Shown here one piece after another: positions 47,893-58,481 of a stretch of DNA of 64,000 bases; position 1 is the first letter of the stretch, and the number at the start of each line of letters is the position of its first letter. A program made the translations under genes and the position numbers. The stretch is from Microbotryum silenes-acaulis. Taxonomy: Eukaryota; Basidiomycota; Microbotryomycetes; Microbotryales; Microbotryaceae. The notes beneath the pieces are model-generated. The model made no database searches. It was not told where the DNA came from and saw only the letters and a list, made by a program, of their open reading frames with translations. The stretch lies in assembly GCA_003665825.1 (NCBI GenBank), contig QPFY01000001.1, positions 1,419,001 to 1,483,000 on the forward strand, written 5' to 3'.

Positions 47893-50800
47893 ATGGCGTT
47901 GTGCATGGTTGACCATGGACGTCAAACGCGCTCAATACTAGAGCTGGAAGACTCACACCTCGAAACCCAAGGAAGCGTGCGTTCCCCCTCGTCGTGTGCG
48001 TCATCCGACGGCGACGATTCGGTCGTGTTTGGCGCGAAACGCTCGTCCATGACGACGACCATCACGACCGATGCAGGGCCTTCGTCGGCATCTGTTCCTA
48101 CGGCTTTGGGGTCGGTGGTCGACAAAGGAAGAAAGAGGAGTGCAAGACTTTCAAGAAGGGACACGGTCGTCGTTCGGCCGGATGTCGTAGCGGTCTCGTT
48201 GCTGCACGGGTCATCGTCGTCGTCGTCGCCGGTGTCGAACCGTCAGTCAACAACGGGCGAGCAGCGCGCTTCACGTCGTCCGTTTCAGACGAGATCCTGG
48301 GTGATGGCCTGCAAGTGGATGAGCGAAGCCAACTAACAAATTTGCGATGTACATCTTTCACAGCCCAGCGTGTATCATCACCTCTGCGCATGGCATCACC
48401 ACTCGTCTCGGCGACCCCTAACGAAACCTCATCACCTCTGAAGCCGACCCACTCCCTCAACGACTCGAGACCTTCCTCACCCTTTCCCACCTCTCACTCC
48501 TACGCGAACAACGAGGAAAACTCTCCCACCCTCCCACCCTCTTCGCCTCGCTCACGACCTCCTACGCCTTCCAACCTCCACCTCGCATCTCCTCTTCGAC
48601 CTGGCTCGCCTCTTCGGTTCGCGACCGCGGGTGTTGGTTCACGACCGGGCACACCGTCGGGGTTGAGAGCATTCTGGCCCTTACAAGACGATTTCCCGGC
48701 TGTGCAGGACGAGGAACAATTACAGAGCATGTTGCGGGTGGTGGTCGAGGAGGGTCGGATGGCTTTGGCCACCGAGGTCGGACCGGTGGGTTCGTATGAG
48801 GAGGAACAGGTCCGAGCATTGGGGGACTATGACGATGCGACAACCTATTCCGGATTCTTTGACGAGGCCCACACGATCCAGAACCACGCAGCGACCCATG
48901 AGGAAGATGAAACCCTCCCACACATGCCCTACGTCACCATGCGCGACCTACAACCCCCCGCCGCAGCACTCGAACTGCTTCATTCGACAAACTCCACCAC
49001 CGTAGAAAGCGAGCACATGTTTCACCACCCTCGCCGAGCGATCGATTACGACGATGACGAATTGACGGATACGGATTCGCCTTGGGAAGTCGATGAGGTC
49101 TCGTTCGGGGCGGGTAGTGGGAGGGAGGGCGAGGTGGATATGCTGGGTGTGGGGTTGGATGAGGGGATGGTGAAGTGCTTTGAGGAGTTTGGGTTTGGGG
49201 AGGAAGGAGAGGGGGAGGCGCAAGAGGAGGCGCAGGGGAAAGAAGAAAAGCAGGGTTTGGAGGAGTCTGATGAGCTTGGGGAGGAAGAAGAGGGTGAGAT
49301 GGGGAATGAAGGGAACGAAACTGAATCGGAGGCTGAGGCCGAGCAAGATGGCTTCGATCTCTTCAATCCAGTCGACGAAGCGCAGCAGCTCGTGACCTCG
49401 GCCGAAGAAGCAGACAGCCCGGACAACGAGGAAGAGGACGACGTTGCGGTCAGTCACGAGACGGAACAAGAAGAGGATGAAGAAGGAACCCCAGAAACAA
49501 GCATCCCATCTTCGCCGTCACCCAGTCCAGAAAATGAGGTCGATACGCAGCTAGAATGTAACGACAGCCTTCCCGAGGAGTCGGCCGAACGAGCAATCCC
49601 AGTACCCTTCCGACCCGTTCAACACCCCGAGTCCTCATCCACGGCTCCCGCCGAGGAGCAGCAAGACACTGAGGAAGAAACTTCTAGCTCGGACGTTGTT
49701 GAAACACCAGCGGCTAAATCACCTACTCCGTCACCGACCAAAACGCCCGTCGTTCCCTCCGTCGTCAAGGAACAGTTGGCAGCCGTGAATGCGGCCCCTA
49801 CCACTCGCCGACAGTTGGCCAAGCCTCGCGAGATCTTCAAACCCGTCACCAAAGCTAGCCAGCCCAGATCGAGGCTAGGTGGGGCGGCTTCTTCGGCCGT
49901 GCCCGTGCCTCGGGCAATGTTGGCTGGGCCTTCGACCTCTACTCAGGCTTCGAGCTTTGCTACGAATTCGGCTGTGCCTTCCACTTCAAGCTCATCCGAG
50001 TCAAAGAGGGTTGATTTGACCTCGAAAAAGGTGGCCCCGGTGCCCGTTGCGACTGCACGACCTGTGGTAGCGAGGAAGATTGCTTCACCGACTCGGTTGG
50101 TCAAAGCCAAGGTGCCGATTCCGTCGAGCTCGGCGGCTCTTCCCTCGACCCGGCTACCGAGCGCTACTACCAAACCCGTCACGAAGCAGACCGTGCCTAG
50201 ATCCAAACCAACTTTGACGGAAGGGACGAGTTCGACCATACCCTCATCACATCTCGCAGCAGCAACTGCGCCGGCATCTCCTCGCCGATCACCGCGGAAA
50301 CCTTCGCCTCCCACTGACCATCACGCTCGATCGAACTCGTCCGCTTCGACGGCTTCGTCTTCTTCAACGACGGCCGCTCCGGTGGCGGCCACTCGACCAA
50401 GGGTGATGGCCGCGCCTGGGGCGAGTGCAACTCGGGTCGCAGCGGCAGCGGCACGCAGAGCGGCGGCGGCGAGTGCTGCGAATGAAAATATGGCGAAGAA
50501 ACCGGGACCACGGCCTGCGATGACAACGACGCTGCGAACAAATCACACTATCGCAGCAACTGAGGGGCGTGTTATGGGTGCGCCATCTGCAACCACAATT
50601 GCCCGACAGCCTCTAGGACGCCCCGGATCACGCATCATTGCAGGTCCTTCGGCATCGAATATTGCTGCTGCTTTGGTCCGACGGCCCGCTTCAGCGCTCA
50701 GCACAGCAAGTACAGCGTCGTCCGTTGAAGTCACTGTACAGCCAATTGTTGTTCCGGTGGCTATGCCTCCTGCTCCATCCACGCCTGTTGCTGATTGCCC

Positions 50801-52198
50801 TCCGACCCCAGCGCTGCCCCTTTTGCCTCGCCCTGCTCCTCTCGCGTCGGCTGCACCGAGATCGCCGGAGAAGAAGGCTCAACGTGTCAAGGATGGTGTT
50901 GTCACGACAAAGGTGAGTTGAAACCGCAGTACCCTGGTACGGCGCATCGCATGCTCATCATTTCATTTCGTTGCAGCAGGTCGACCTAGAGATCGCTCGA
51001 CCTCCCTCGGCACTCGGAACAACATCCCGAGGGCTAGGTCTCGCCAAAACACCTTCCCTGGCCTCCGCTGGCTATACATCGCCGATCAGGAGCAAGCCTC
51101 AACTTCTTCCGCCTCCACTCCCACTTCCCCGAACGGGCCTCTTTGGTCTGGGGCCTACTGCGTCTTCGGACTCGATCCTGACTGCTTCGACCGAGTCGCT
51201 CGATCCTCTCGCCTCCGCCGTCGCGGCGAAAGACGTTTTCGCTCCCTCAGCTCCTGCTCGAGAACTGCTACCTCCGCCTCTACCTCGACCGACGCGACAG
51301 ACCAAGCTCCTCGCCGAAGATCGCGTCGCACCAGCTACACCCATTTCGGAGCCGACCGCATTGCTCCCTCGTCCCGTCCGACGAAAGAAACCTTCGATCG
51401 ACACGATCGAATCCCCCCTCGAACCCCTCACCCCTCGACCTGTTCTGAATTTCCAACCCGCCCCCGTCCTGACTCAAGATGAACTCACCCGTCTCACTCA
51501 ACGCAACACCAAAAAGAACCAACTTCATTTCAACCACCACCAAGTCATCGTCACCCATCTCGAAGTACCCCGACCCCCAAGTCCGACGAGCAAGATCCGT
51601 AAATCGATTGGTGAGCACGGGGTTAGTGGAGCGACGTCTGTGGGAAGAGAAGCGAGGGCCGCGAAGCGACGCAACGCGTTGAGGAGCAGTACGGATGGGA
51701 GTGAGGTCGATTTGTTGAATTCGGAATTGGACGCAGCGGGAGGAGCTTCTGCGACTGGCGGTGGGGTCGTAAGGGTGGAGCAGTTGAAGACGACGCATTA
51801 TCGAGCCCCAGGGGACGAGGAGGAGTATTCTAGTCCTGTAAGACCCTCGACATCGTCGAATGGGAACAAGAAACGTGGATCGGGAGCGACGAAGAAGACT
51901 TCGGTCGGGAGCGCACCGGCTAGACGCGTCAAGTGGGATAAGGCGTTGGTTTATGAAGGACCTTTGGAGGGGCAGGGAGAGGTCAAGGTCGATGGGATAC
52001 TGAGGGTGAGGACTCTTTATCTCTAATCTGATGGAACTGTGTACTAATAGCCGAGTGTGATCTTTAATCCAACACCTGCCCCAGGTCAAAGCCCCTCTCG
52101 ATTCCTTCGGCAACCTCACCGTCAATAATGGGAGCCTAGGCAAAGCCGTCCCCGTGCAGATCAAGAAACTCATCTACATCGACGACCCCCCGGAATGA
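47893..52198 (+). CDS. Large low-complexity protein of unknown function
   Basis: I do not recognise this gene. I infer four exons: 47893-48241, 48364-50912, 50977-52005 and 52085-52198, giving 1,346 residues. It is rich in Ser, Pro, Ala, Thr and Glu, with a very acidic block around 49150-49500 and an Ala-rich, TPxR/SPxK-rich centre with many SP/TP sites. No enzyme motif is visible. The end is more ordered: ARRVKWDKALVYEGPLEGQ, then VKVDGILRVKAPLDSFGNL and VQIKKLIYIDDPPE. The first intron follows a GTCAGT donor after VSN; the alternative frame upstream (47994) gives unlikely Arg/His/Cys-rich sequence. A cytoskeletal or cell-cycle scaffold is a guess only. Confidence 0.65.
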
Positions 52199-52410
52199 AC
52201 GCCTGTGAATATGCTCACCTCGGATTTGGACGTTTGTTGTATATAATTACTTTTCTTTTCTTTTCGTTCTTTCGCCATCGAGTTCTCACACACTTCGGAA
52301 TCTCGGGCTGTGTACTAGTATCAAAGAATAAGTTGGAATGTCACATCATACAGTCGGAACACAAAAGGAAAGAAAATCTGACGAAGGAAATGGTATCAAG
52401 CAACCCCCTC

Positions 52411-54632
52411 CTAGTACCGCATAGTCTCTATGATCGAATCGAGCTGTCGAAGGAACAAATTACCCCCGAGTCAGCTCAACCCCTCTTTCAAGTCAATTTC
52501 ACCCTTCCCAACGTGAACCATGACTTACGACCCTAACCTGATCCGGTAAATACATCTTCTCGTAAATCATGCCGAAGGGCGTATCCCACCCCGTCACACG
52601 TTGAACAGGAGCTTCCAATCTCAAGAAACACCTCTGCTGAATCTCCGCTGCCAATTCGGAGCCCACCCCACCCATCTTGCCCGCTTCATGAACGACGATG
52701 CATCGCCCAGTCTTGTTGACGGAATTGACTACGGTTTCGATCTATGACCATCAAGAGGGCTTTAAGCCTTCGTTCGTATGATCCAGCTAATGAAGGAAAC
52801 CCCACACTTACATCATAAGGCATGATCGTCCTCAAATCGATCAATTCGACCTTGAGCCCTCTCAAATCCCTCGGCACGAGGTTCTGGATATCCTCACTCG
52901 GGTTCGCCAACAGATGCAGCGCGCCCTCGATCGTGTACAATGGGGGACCGTAGGAAACAATTGTGAGGTCCGAACCTTCCTGGAGTATTTCGGCGGAGGA
53001 GAGGGGGAGTTGGTAGTCGGAGACGGGGACTTGTTCGACGCACGAGCGGTAGAGGATTTTGGGTTCGAAGAAGATCTAGTCGGGCACGAGTGGAGGGTGG
53101 AGGAGAGTCTAGGGTGAGTGGGTGAAGTTGAAGGCGGGAGCGAGTACGGGAGATACTCACGACGGGATTCGGATCACGGATTGCGGCTGTGAGGTATGCT
53201 GGACTAATCAGCGCTAGCCGTGTGGCAGGACTGAGGCTAGGCACTCACACAAGAGGAGACCTTTTGCTTGGATCGGAGATCGAGGGATGACGACCTATGG
53301 TGTGAGACATGGAAACTTTCATAAATTTGATGAGCTGTCGAGTCGAAGTATGGATAGAGCGCACCTTCAATCCTGCCGCCTGTAAGAAGTAAGCTTCCGG
53401 GCTCTGAGAGTGGTACAGACCACCGTGTCCAACCGCCATGCAAGCTGAGGGATACCCGAGGCGAGCAAAATAAGAGTCAGCCTCGCCATCGTTTCCACAG
53501 GCATCTCTCGAAGACAATGGCTCACGAGACCTAAATGTCAACGACCCAACATTGTACTGATCCCCAGACCGGAAGCGATATTTGGCCGCCTCATTGACGA
53601 TCTGGTCGAATGCAGGAAAGATGTAATCCGCGAACTGGATCTCGGCCACGGCGGTCTTGCCCATTGTGGCGAGACCGATCCCGAATCCGGCGATTCCTTG
53701 TTCGGTCAGAGGGGTGTTGAATACGCGTTCTGAGCCTGGAGGAGCACGTAAAGTACGTATGAGCGGTCTGTGATGACGCACGGCGAGGGGTTGAAAAGTC
53801 TGTGCAACTTGCCAAATTCATCGGCTAGACCCATGGTACATCTGCGGTGTAGAGAAAGGGTTTAGGCATGCGCGCAGCATTGATATGGAGCGAAGTCTTT
53901 CTCATACCGGAATACACCGCCAAAGTTGACCTGTGATTACGAAGGGCAGACTCGTCAGTCAAGTCACGGCATGCCGAGAGGTTCGGAGGAAGACACTCAC
54001 GTCTTCTCCGAACACGACCGATGAAGAGTCCTTGCTTAGTGTGATACTATATATATTGTGGTTCAAGATAAGCATGTCTCTGTTGAACCTAGAAGAAGCT
54101 TGAACTCACGCCATGGCATCTCGGACGGCTTGGTAGAGACTGTTTCGGAACAGAGGCGAGGGAAAGAGCCCCACACGAACGGATCAAGAGCAAGTGATGA
54201 GCTTCAGATGTCGGTGATCGACGATGCACTCAAGACTGACTTCATCTTCTTGGTGTCCCTCCCACCCTGATCAACGCTGATAAGATCCTCGGCCGAGGGT
54301 TCAACAAAAGTTGGTTCGGACCCAGGGACGATGTTGCCGTCGGGATCTTTCGTAGGCGGATGAATCGACTCGTCATCCCTCCACCTTAGTCCGGGGGTAT
54401 GAAGGGCAGCTTCCCGAGTCGTGGAGAGGAAAGAAGAAGTTGCTACAGTTGGCATCCCTGCTGGTCCGGATGAAGACGATGAGCGGGTCTGGTGAGGGCC
54501 GCCAATTGCTAATCGCGTGGACGAGATCGCCAAGTGGGGCAGCGGGGGGAGCAAGGTCCGTCGCGTCACCGCGCCTGACGAGCAGCCCAGTAGCGATCGC
54601 GTGAATGTTCGGGAGGAGGTGGATGCGATCAT
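52411..54632 (-). CDS. BCKDHB: Branched-chain 2-oxoacid dehydrogenase E1-beta subunit
   Basis: This is the beta subunit of mitochondrial BCKDH E1, which decarboxylates the 2-oxoacids of Leu, Ile and Val with thiamine diphosphate. It has many small exons. The N-terminus [17 protein letters not shown] is a mitochondrial presequence. The core, in order: [143 protein letters not shown] and [16 protein letters not shown], with a final exon [10 protein letters not shown]. One intron (53812-53736) works only with a GC donor, joining DEFG to SERVF. Confidence 0.93.
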
Positions 54633-54956
54633 CCTTGACCTCGTCACGGAAGAGTGGGGTGCTTGTGGAGGAAGCAAGAGACGGAGGGGGAGACGGAGAG
54701 ACGGAGAGATGGAGAGACGTCCGAGCCGGCGGCCGCTTCAGATCCGCACAGGTCCGCACCACACCGCACCCGGCCGGCACCTTGCCGAAGTTCCGGCGCG
54801 TGCCGACGGCTTTCTCGGCTCACGGCACGTGACCTTTCTCGGCCTGGGCAATTTCGATCGGCGATCGGCGATGGCTCTGTACCAGACATGCACATACACC
54901 GTGCGTTACAACATACTCCTAGCTACCACAAGTGCTCCTATGCAAAACAAAGACCA
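54633..54956. other. Intergenic region, IES2 / BCKDHB
   Basis: These 324 bp lie upstream of BCKDHB on the minus strand. They contain an AGACGGAGAGACGGAGAG-type purine repeat near 54690. No gene is supported. Confidence 0.4.
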
Positions 54957-56555
54957 TCAAGCCACTGGTTGTACCGACGCAGGAGCCGTCTTGTCCAACT
55001 GCCTCAAGTCCCTCGACTGAGGTGGAGGCCTCGGCCCAGGGTATCCCTTGAACACCTTGGGCTCCGCTTCAAACCCCTCGACGATCCCCACAGGCAGCAT
55101 CAAGACATTCTTGAACTCGCCAGTCTTGATCGAATTAACCCATCGCAACCCCGTTGGCGGTCTTGCGGCTTCCAGCGTCGCTCCGGGCGTGCGTGGACCT
55201 ACAGCGTCCGCATGGGAGAGGTTGTTGGGCTGACCCGCGTTCTTGGCCGAGGCTTTGCCGCCCCGGTTGTTTTGACGACCAACTTGTTTCTTGAGCAGTC
55301 GATTGATCGTTTCCGTTTTCTAGCGTTTGGACGGAGCGGAACACGAAACGACCATGAGCATTTATGGACAAGCGATCGAATGGCAGCGTGAGGCAACGCA
55401 GGCAAAGCTAGCTCACCTCGTCATCAAGCTTCTTGTAAGCTTGAGAACGGCGCTTCCTAAGGTTCTCGGATCGTCGAAGTGCAGCCTCGGCATCCGTGAG
55501 CTTGACCTTGTTCCTTGGTATGATGTCTGGCCGTGATAGCGCGAGACAGGATCGTGCATCAGCATCACGCGAGAAATCAATCCCCACGGGGATCCCACTG
55601 GCCAGACCAGATGCTCACTCACCATTCGACAAAGACTCCAACTCCATCCCATGTTCTCCACCCATTTCTTTTGCCCTTTGACGAGCCGTAAGTCGGCTTC
55701 CCGAGTTGACGGACGACCCGTCAGAGAAGGAAGGGTCGCCTGCATCGTTGTCGGAGATGTCCGAGATGTCGTCGTCTGTGGCCGCGGAGCTCATGAAGTC
55801 AATCGACACGTCTCGAGCATTAGAGCACCGTTCCACAACGTACGAGCGCGTTTTTTCCCCTTCGATTTGCTACTCTTGGAGCTACTGCCACCCTTCTTGG
55901 CCTTGCCGCCTACACCGGACGAGAAGGTCGCCCTGCCCCCACTTGGGCTCGCACTCGCGCTCGCCCCTGCACCTCCCCCGAGCTTGAATTTGATCTTCAT
56001 CCCCGCTCCTGTAGCTTTGGCAGGACTGGACTTGATCGTCGATGATGCTCTCGAACGAGATCCACCCGCAGCATTGCTAGCCCTCGCGAACTCCTCCTCC
56101 TCCTCGTCAAAGAGCTCGTCCTCTTCATCATCGTCAGAGTAAGCCGCTCCATCCTGGTCATCGTCGTCGTCGTCGTCGAGTTGGTCTTCTTCCTCGGAGG
56201 AGGTGCTGGCCTCGTCATCGTCCTTGTATTGCGGGACCGTCTTGCGACTCCGTGAAGTGGCCGGGGAGACTTGCTTGTCTTCATCGTCCTCCACATCATC
56301 TTCCTCTTCCTCTTCGTCTTCCTCCTCAGACGACTGTAAAGATGATAGGTCATCATCATCGTCGTCATGGGTCTGAGGTAGTGTTGTGCCAGCCGTCGCA
56401 GCTGAAGTTGCAGTTACAGTCGAAGCGACGGGAGGACGTGTCGGGGGGGCGGCAGCGCGCGTTGTCGGCTTGCGTTGTGGTGACGATGAGGTCATCATGG
56501 ACACGTCATCGTCATCGTCTGACTCGGGAGTGAGTGATCGAATACGGGGCGGCAT
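54957..56555 (-). CDS. IES2: INO80 chromatin-remodelling complex subunit Ies2 (PAPA-1 type)
   Basis: This is a subunit of INO80 that stimulates the Ino80 ATPase. The first exon starts MPPRIRSLTPESDDDDD and encodes a very acidic region with long Asp and Glu tracts, then IKFKLGGG, the short beta-like motif of Ies2/INO80B, and a basic Ser/Lys block. Later exons give LTARQRAKEMGGEHGMELES, the PAPA-1 core PRNKVKLTDAEAALRRSENL plus RKRRSQAYKKLDDE, KTETINRLLKKQVGRQ and the C-terminal LRWVNSIKTGEF, which replaces the zf-HIT-like end of animal INO80B. It ends at TGA 54959-54957. It lies in tandem with BCKDHB. Confidence 0.85.
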
Positions 56556-58481
56556 TGTAGGTGGGGAGAGGAGGACATACAGGGAACGGGAAGGGAAGCC
56601 ATCTCGGCGGTCGTCCTCGAGCTCGTGAATGAGATGCGCCTCTCGCACGGACCAGCAGCTCCAACTTTCGAATTCCACTTCGAACTCAAACGGTGGACGC
56701 CAATCACTTAATAGTACGTTCTTCTTTGATTTTGCACCTGCTTTCTCCCGAAATACCGTCGTTAACCTTCGTAAACGTTTGAGTGAACCCTCATCTCCTG
56801 CCACTGCAGTTTCAATCCAGGCGGATAATCGGCTGCCCTCTTCGCTGCGCACTTCAGTTTGGACGGTGGTCAATCGGCTCCGGTTGGCTCGTCCCTCGGC
56901 TCTCTGATCGAAGAGCTTCCTGGAACGGCTTACTCCCGCTGGATATCCACATCCACCAAAATCAAGTGATCTACGTGTGTAGCAAATCCATCAAGGTTGC
57001 TTGCCCACGCCCGGCGCCCCTTTCACTTCGAGACCTTTTCGGATTCAGACTCTCACTTAAGGCCTTCCGATACGACAACCAGAGAATCGTCTTGGGAATC
57101 GGACATTGAGGTAGTTGAACCCGCGAATGAAACGCTATGCTTTCGTCTGCCTGGGAAAGAGATCACTCCCATTGCGATCGCTAGTCAGGATTCAACTCTG
57201 GTGCATCGAATCAAAGTTTGAAACCGACATCGTGCACAATCGACATACGACTGCCAGTCAAAGGCGATGTCGCTCAAATACTAAGACTAGGTGGAGGCTT
57301 GGCAATAGCTGTCAGGTTAAATACTAGCCAGACACGCGGAGCGCTTGATGCTTGGCGTTAATGAGGTCCCTCCGGTGTAGATGGGTTGCGAAAGGACAAA
57401 GCACATAGTGGAGCTGAATATCCTTCTTCGGAATTTCCGGTCGAAGCAGCCCCCAGTCCCCGACACGCAACATGAGGCAGGAGTCATCAGCAACTTTGCC
57501 ACTCGCGCTTTAGTGCAATTTAGTGCAATTCAGCGCACTTTAGTGCCAAAAGCGCACTTTTTGTGAAATTTAGCTCGTTTTCTATAATCTCCGGTGCGCT
57601 AAATTGCACTAAGCGCGAGTGGCAAAGTTGCTGATGGAATATGTCGAAAAGGATTCGGCGTGGCATGCCTCCCGGGTGGAGATGCCTCCACTTTCGGTGT
57701 ACTGGCCAGGTAACCAGGACGGTTTAAACTACCGAGGAATAAGCGAACGCCAAGTGCCAGGAGCGAGGGGATCGAGTCTTCCCACCCCTGCACCAATTCA
57801 TCACCGAGCTGCAAACCTTTCTTGACAGTTCTTGGGGGGAAACCAGTCCACATTTCAAGTGCACATCACATCGTCCTTCAAGCCTCCAGTCAAGCGAAGC
57901 AGTTGGACATAGCGTGTTTGAAGTAGTTGTGTGTGCACGCGGCGGGAAAGACTCTGGAATCTCGGTTCACGGGCTATTCCTCGCACGGGCCGCGACCAGG
58001 CTACCGCGACAGACCGCGACAGCCCGCGACGCCAACGTCAGTCGCGCGTCAATCGAAGTGCCTCCTCTTCACTTTTAGTCTGTTTCCCCCACTTTCCGCC
58101 TACTTCACCGCGCCACGTCAACAGACGTTAACCACCCCGTCGTGTACCATTCCCTAGACGATTGCCTGGTGCTGTTATTCTCTTCCTCCTCTCTGATCCT
58201 GATCCGCCCTTCGTCAACACGTGGGCGCGTCAATACCGGACTTGAACCGCCCACTCGTGGCGTTGACTTGACACACGAAGACGTTCGACAGGTCATCTCA
58301 CTTTTCTGCCGTTCTAACTCGACCTTTCACGCTGCTGTGGCCGCAAGTGGGCCTTTCACCATCCTCGACGCCGGGCCTGAATTCCCTGTCTGCAGCTGGA
58401 CGGCGTTTGACATCGCGTTGCGAACCAATCCCTCTCGGCCCATTAAACACCACCTTGGGCAACCAACCCTGGCCCGCTCAT
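56556..58481. other. 1.9-kb intergenic region holding a foldback element
   Basis: No coding gene is supported. The small frames in 56630-57300 and 57620-58150 lack features and splice support. The notable content is the inverted-repeat element at 57485-57636. The last 400 bp, with CT-rich tracts near 58050-58200, presumably form the promoter and leader of the nuclease gene. Confidence 0.45.
57485..57636. mobile_element. MITE-like foldback element, 152 bp
   Basis: The terminal inverted repeats begin CATCAGCAACTTTGCCACTC and match perfectly for 26 bases. They continue with one indel to about 39 bases on each side. The spacer carries further copies of the short motif AGTGCAATTTAG/GCGCACTTTAG. 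It has no coding capacity. I see no clear target-site duplication: the flanks are GAGT on the left and GAAT on the right. This fits a non-autonomous DNA transposon relic or a foldback repeat. Confidence 0.7.

Noticed and set aside
47994..48362. Upstream extension of the large orphan protein in the 47994 frame
   Set aside because: The translation is rich in Cys, His and Arg and unlike the rest of the protein. The other frame gives Ser/Thr-rich sequence and a phase-compatible GTCAGT intron.
54644..55391. Plus-strand frames opposite IES2 and BCKDHB
   Set aside because: They mirror coding exons and simple purine repeats on the other strand and lack independent evidence.
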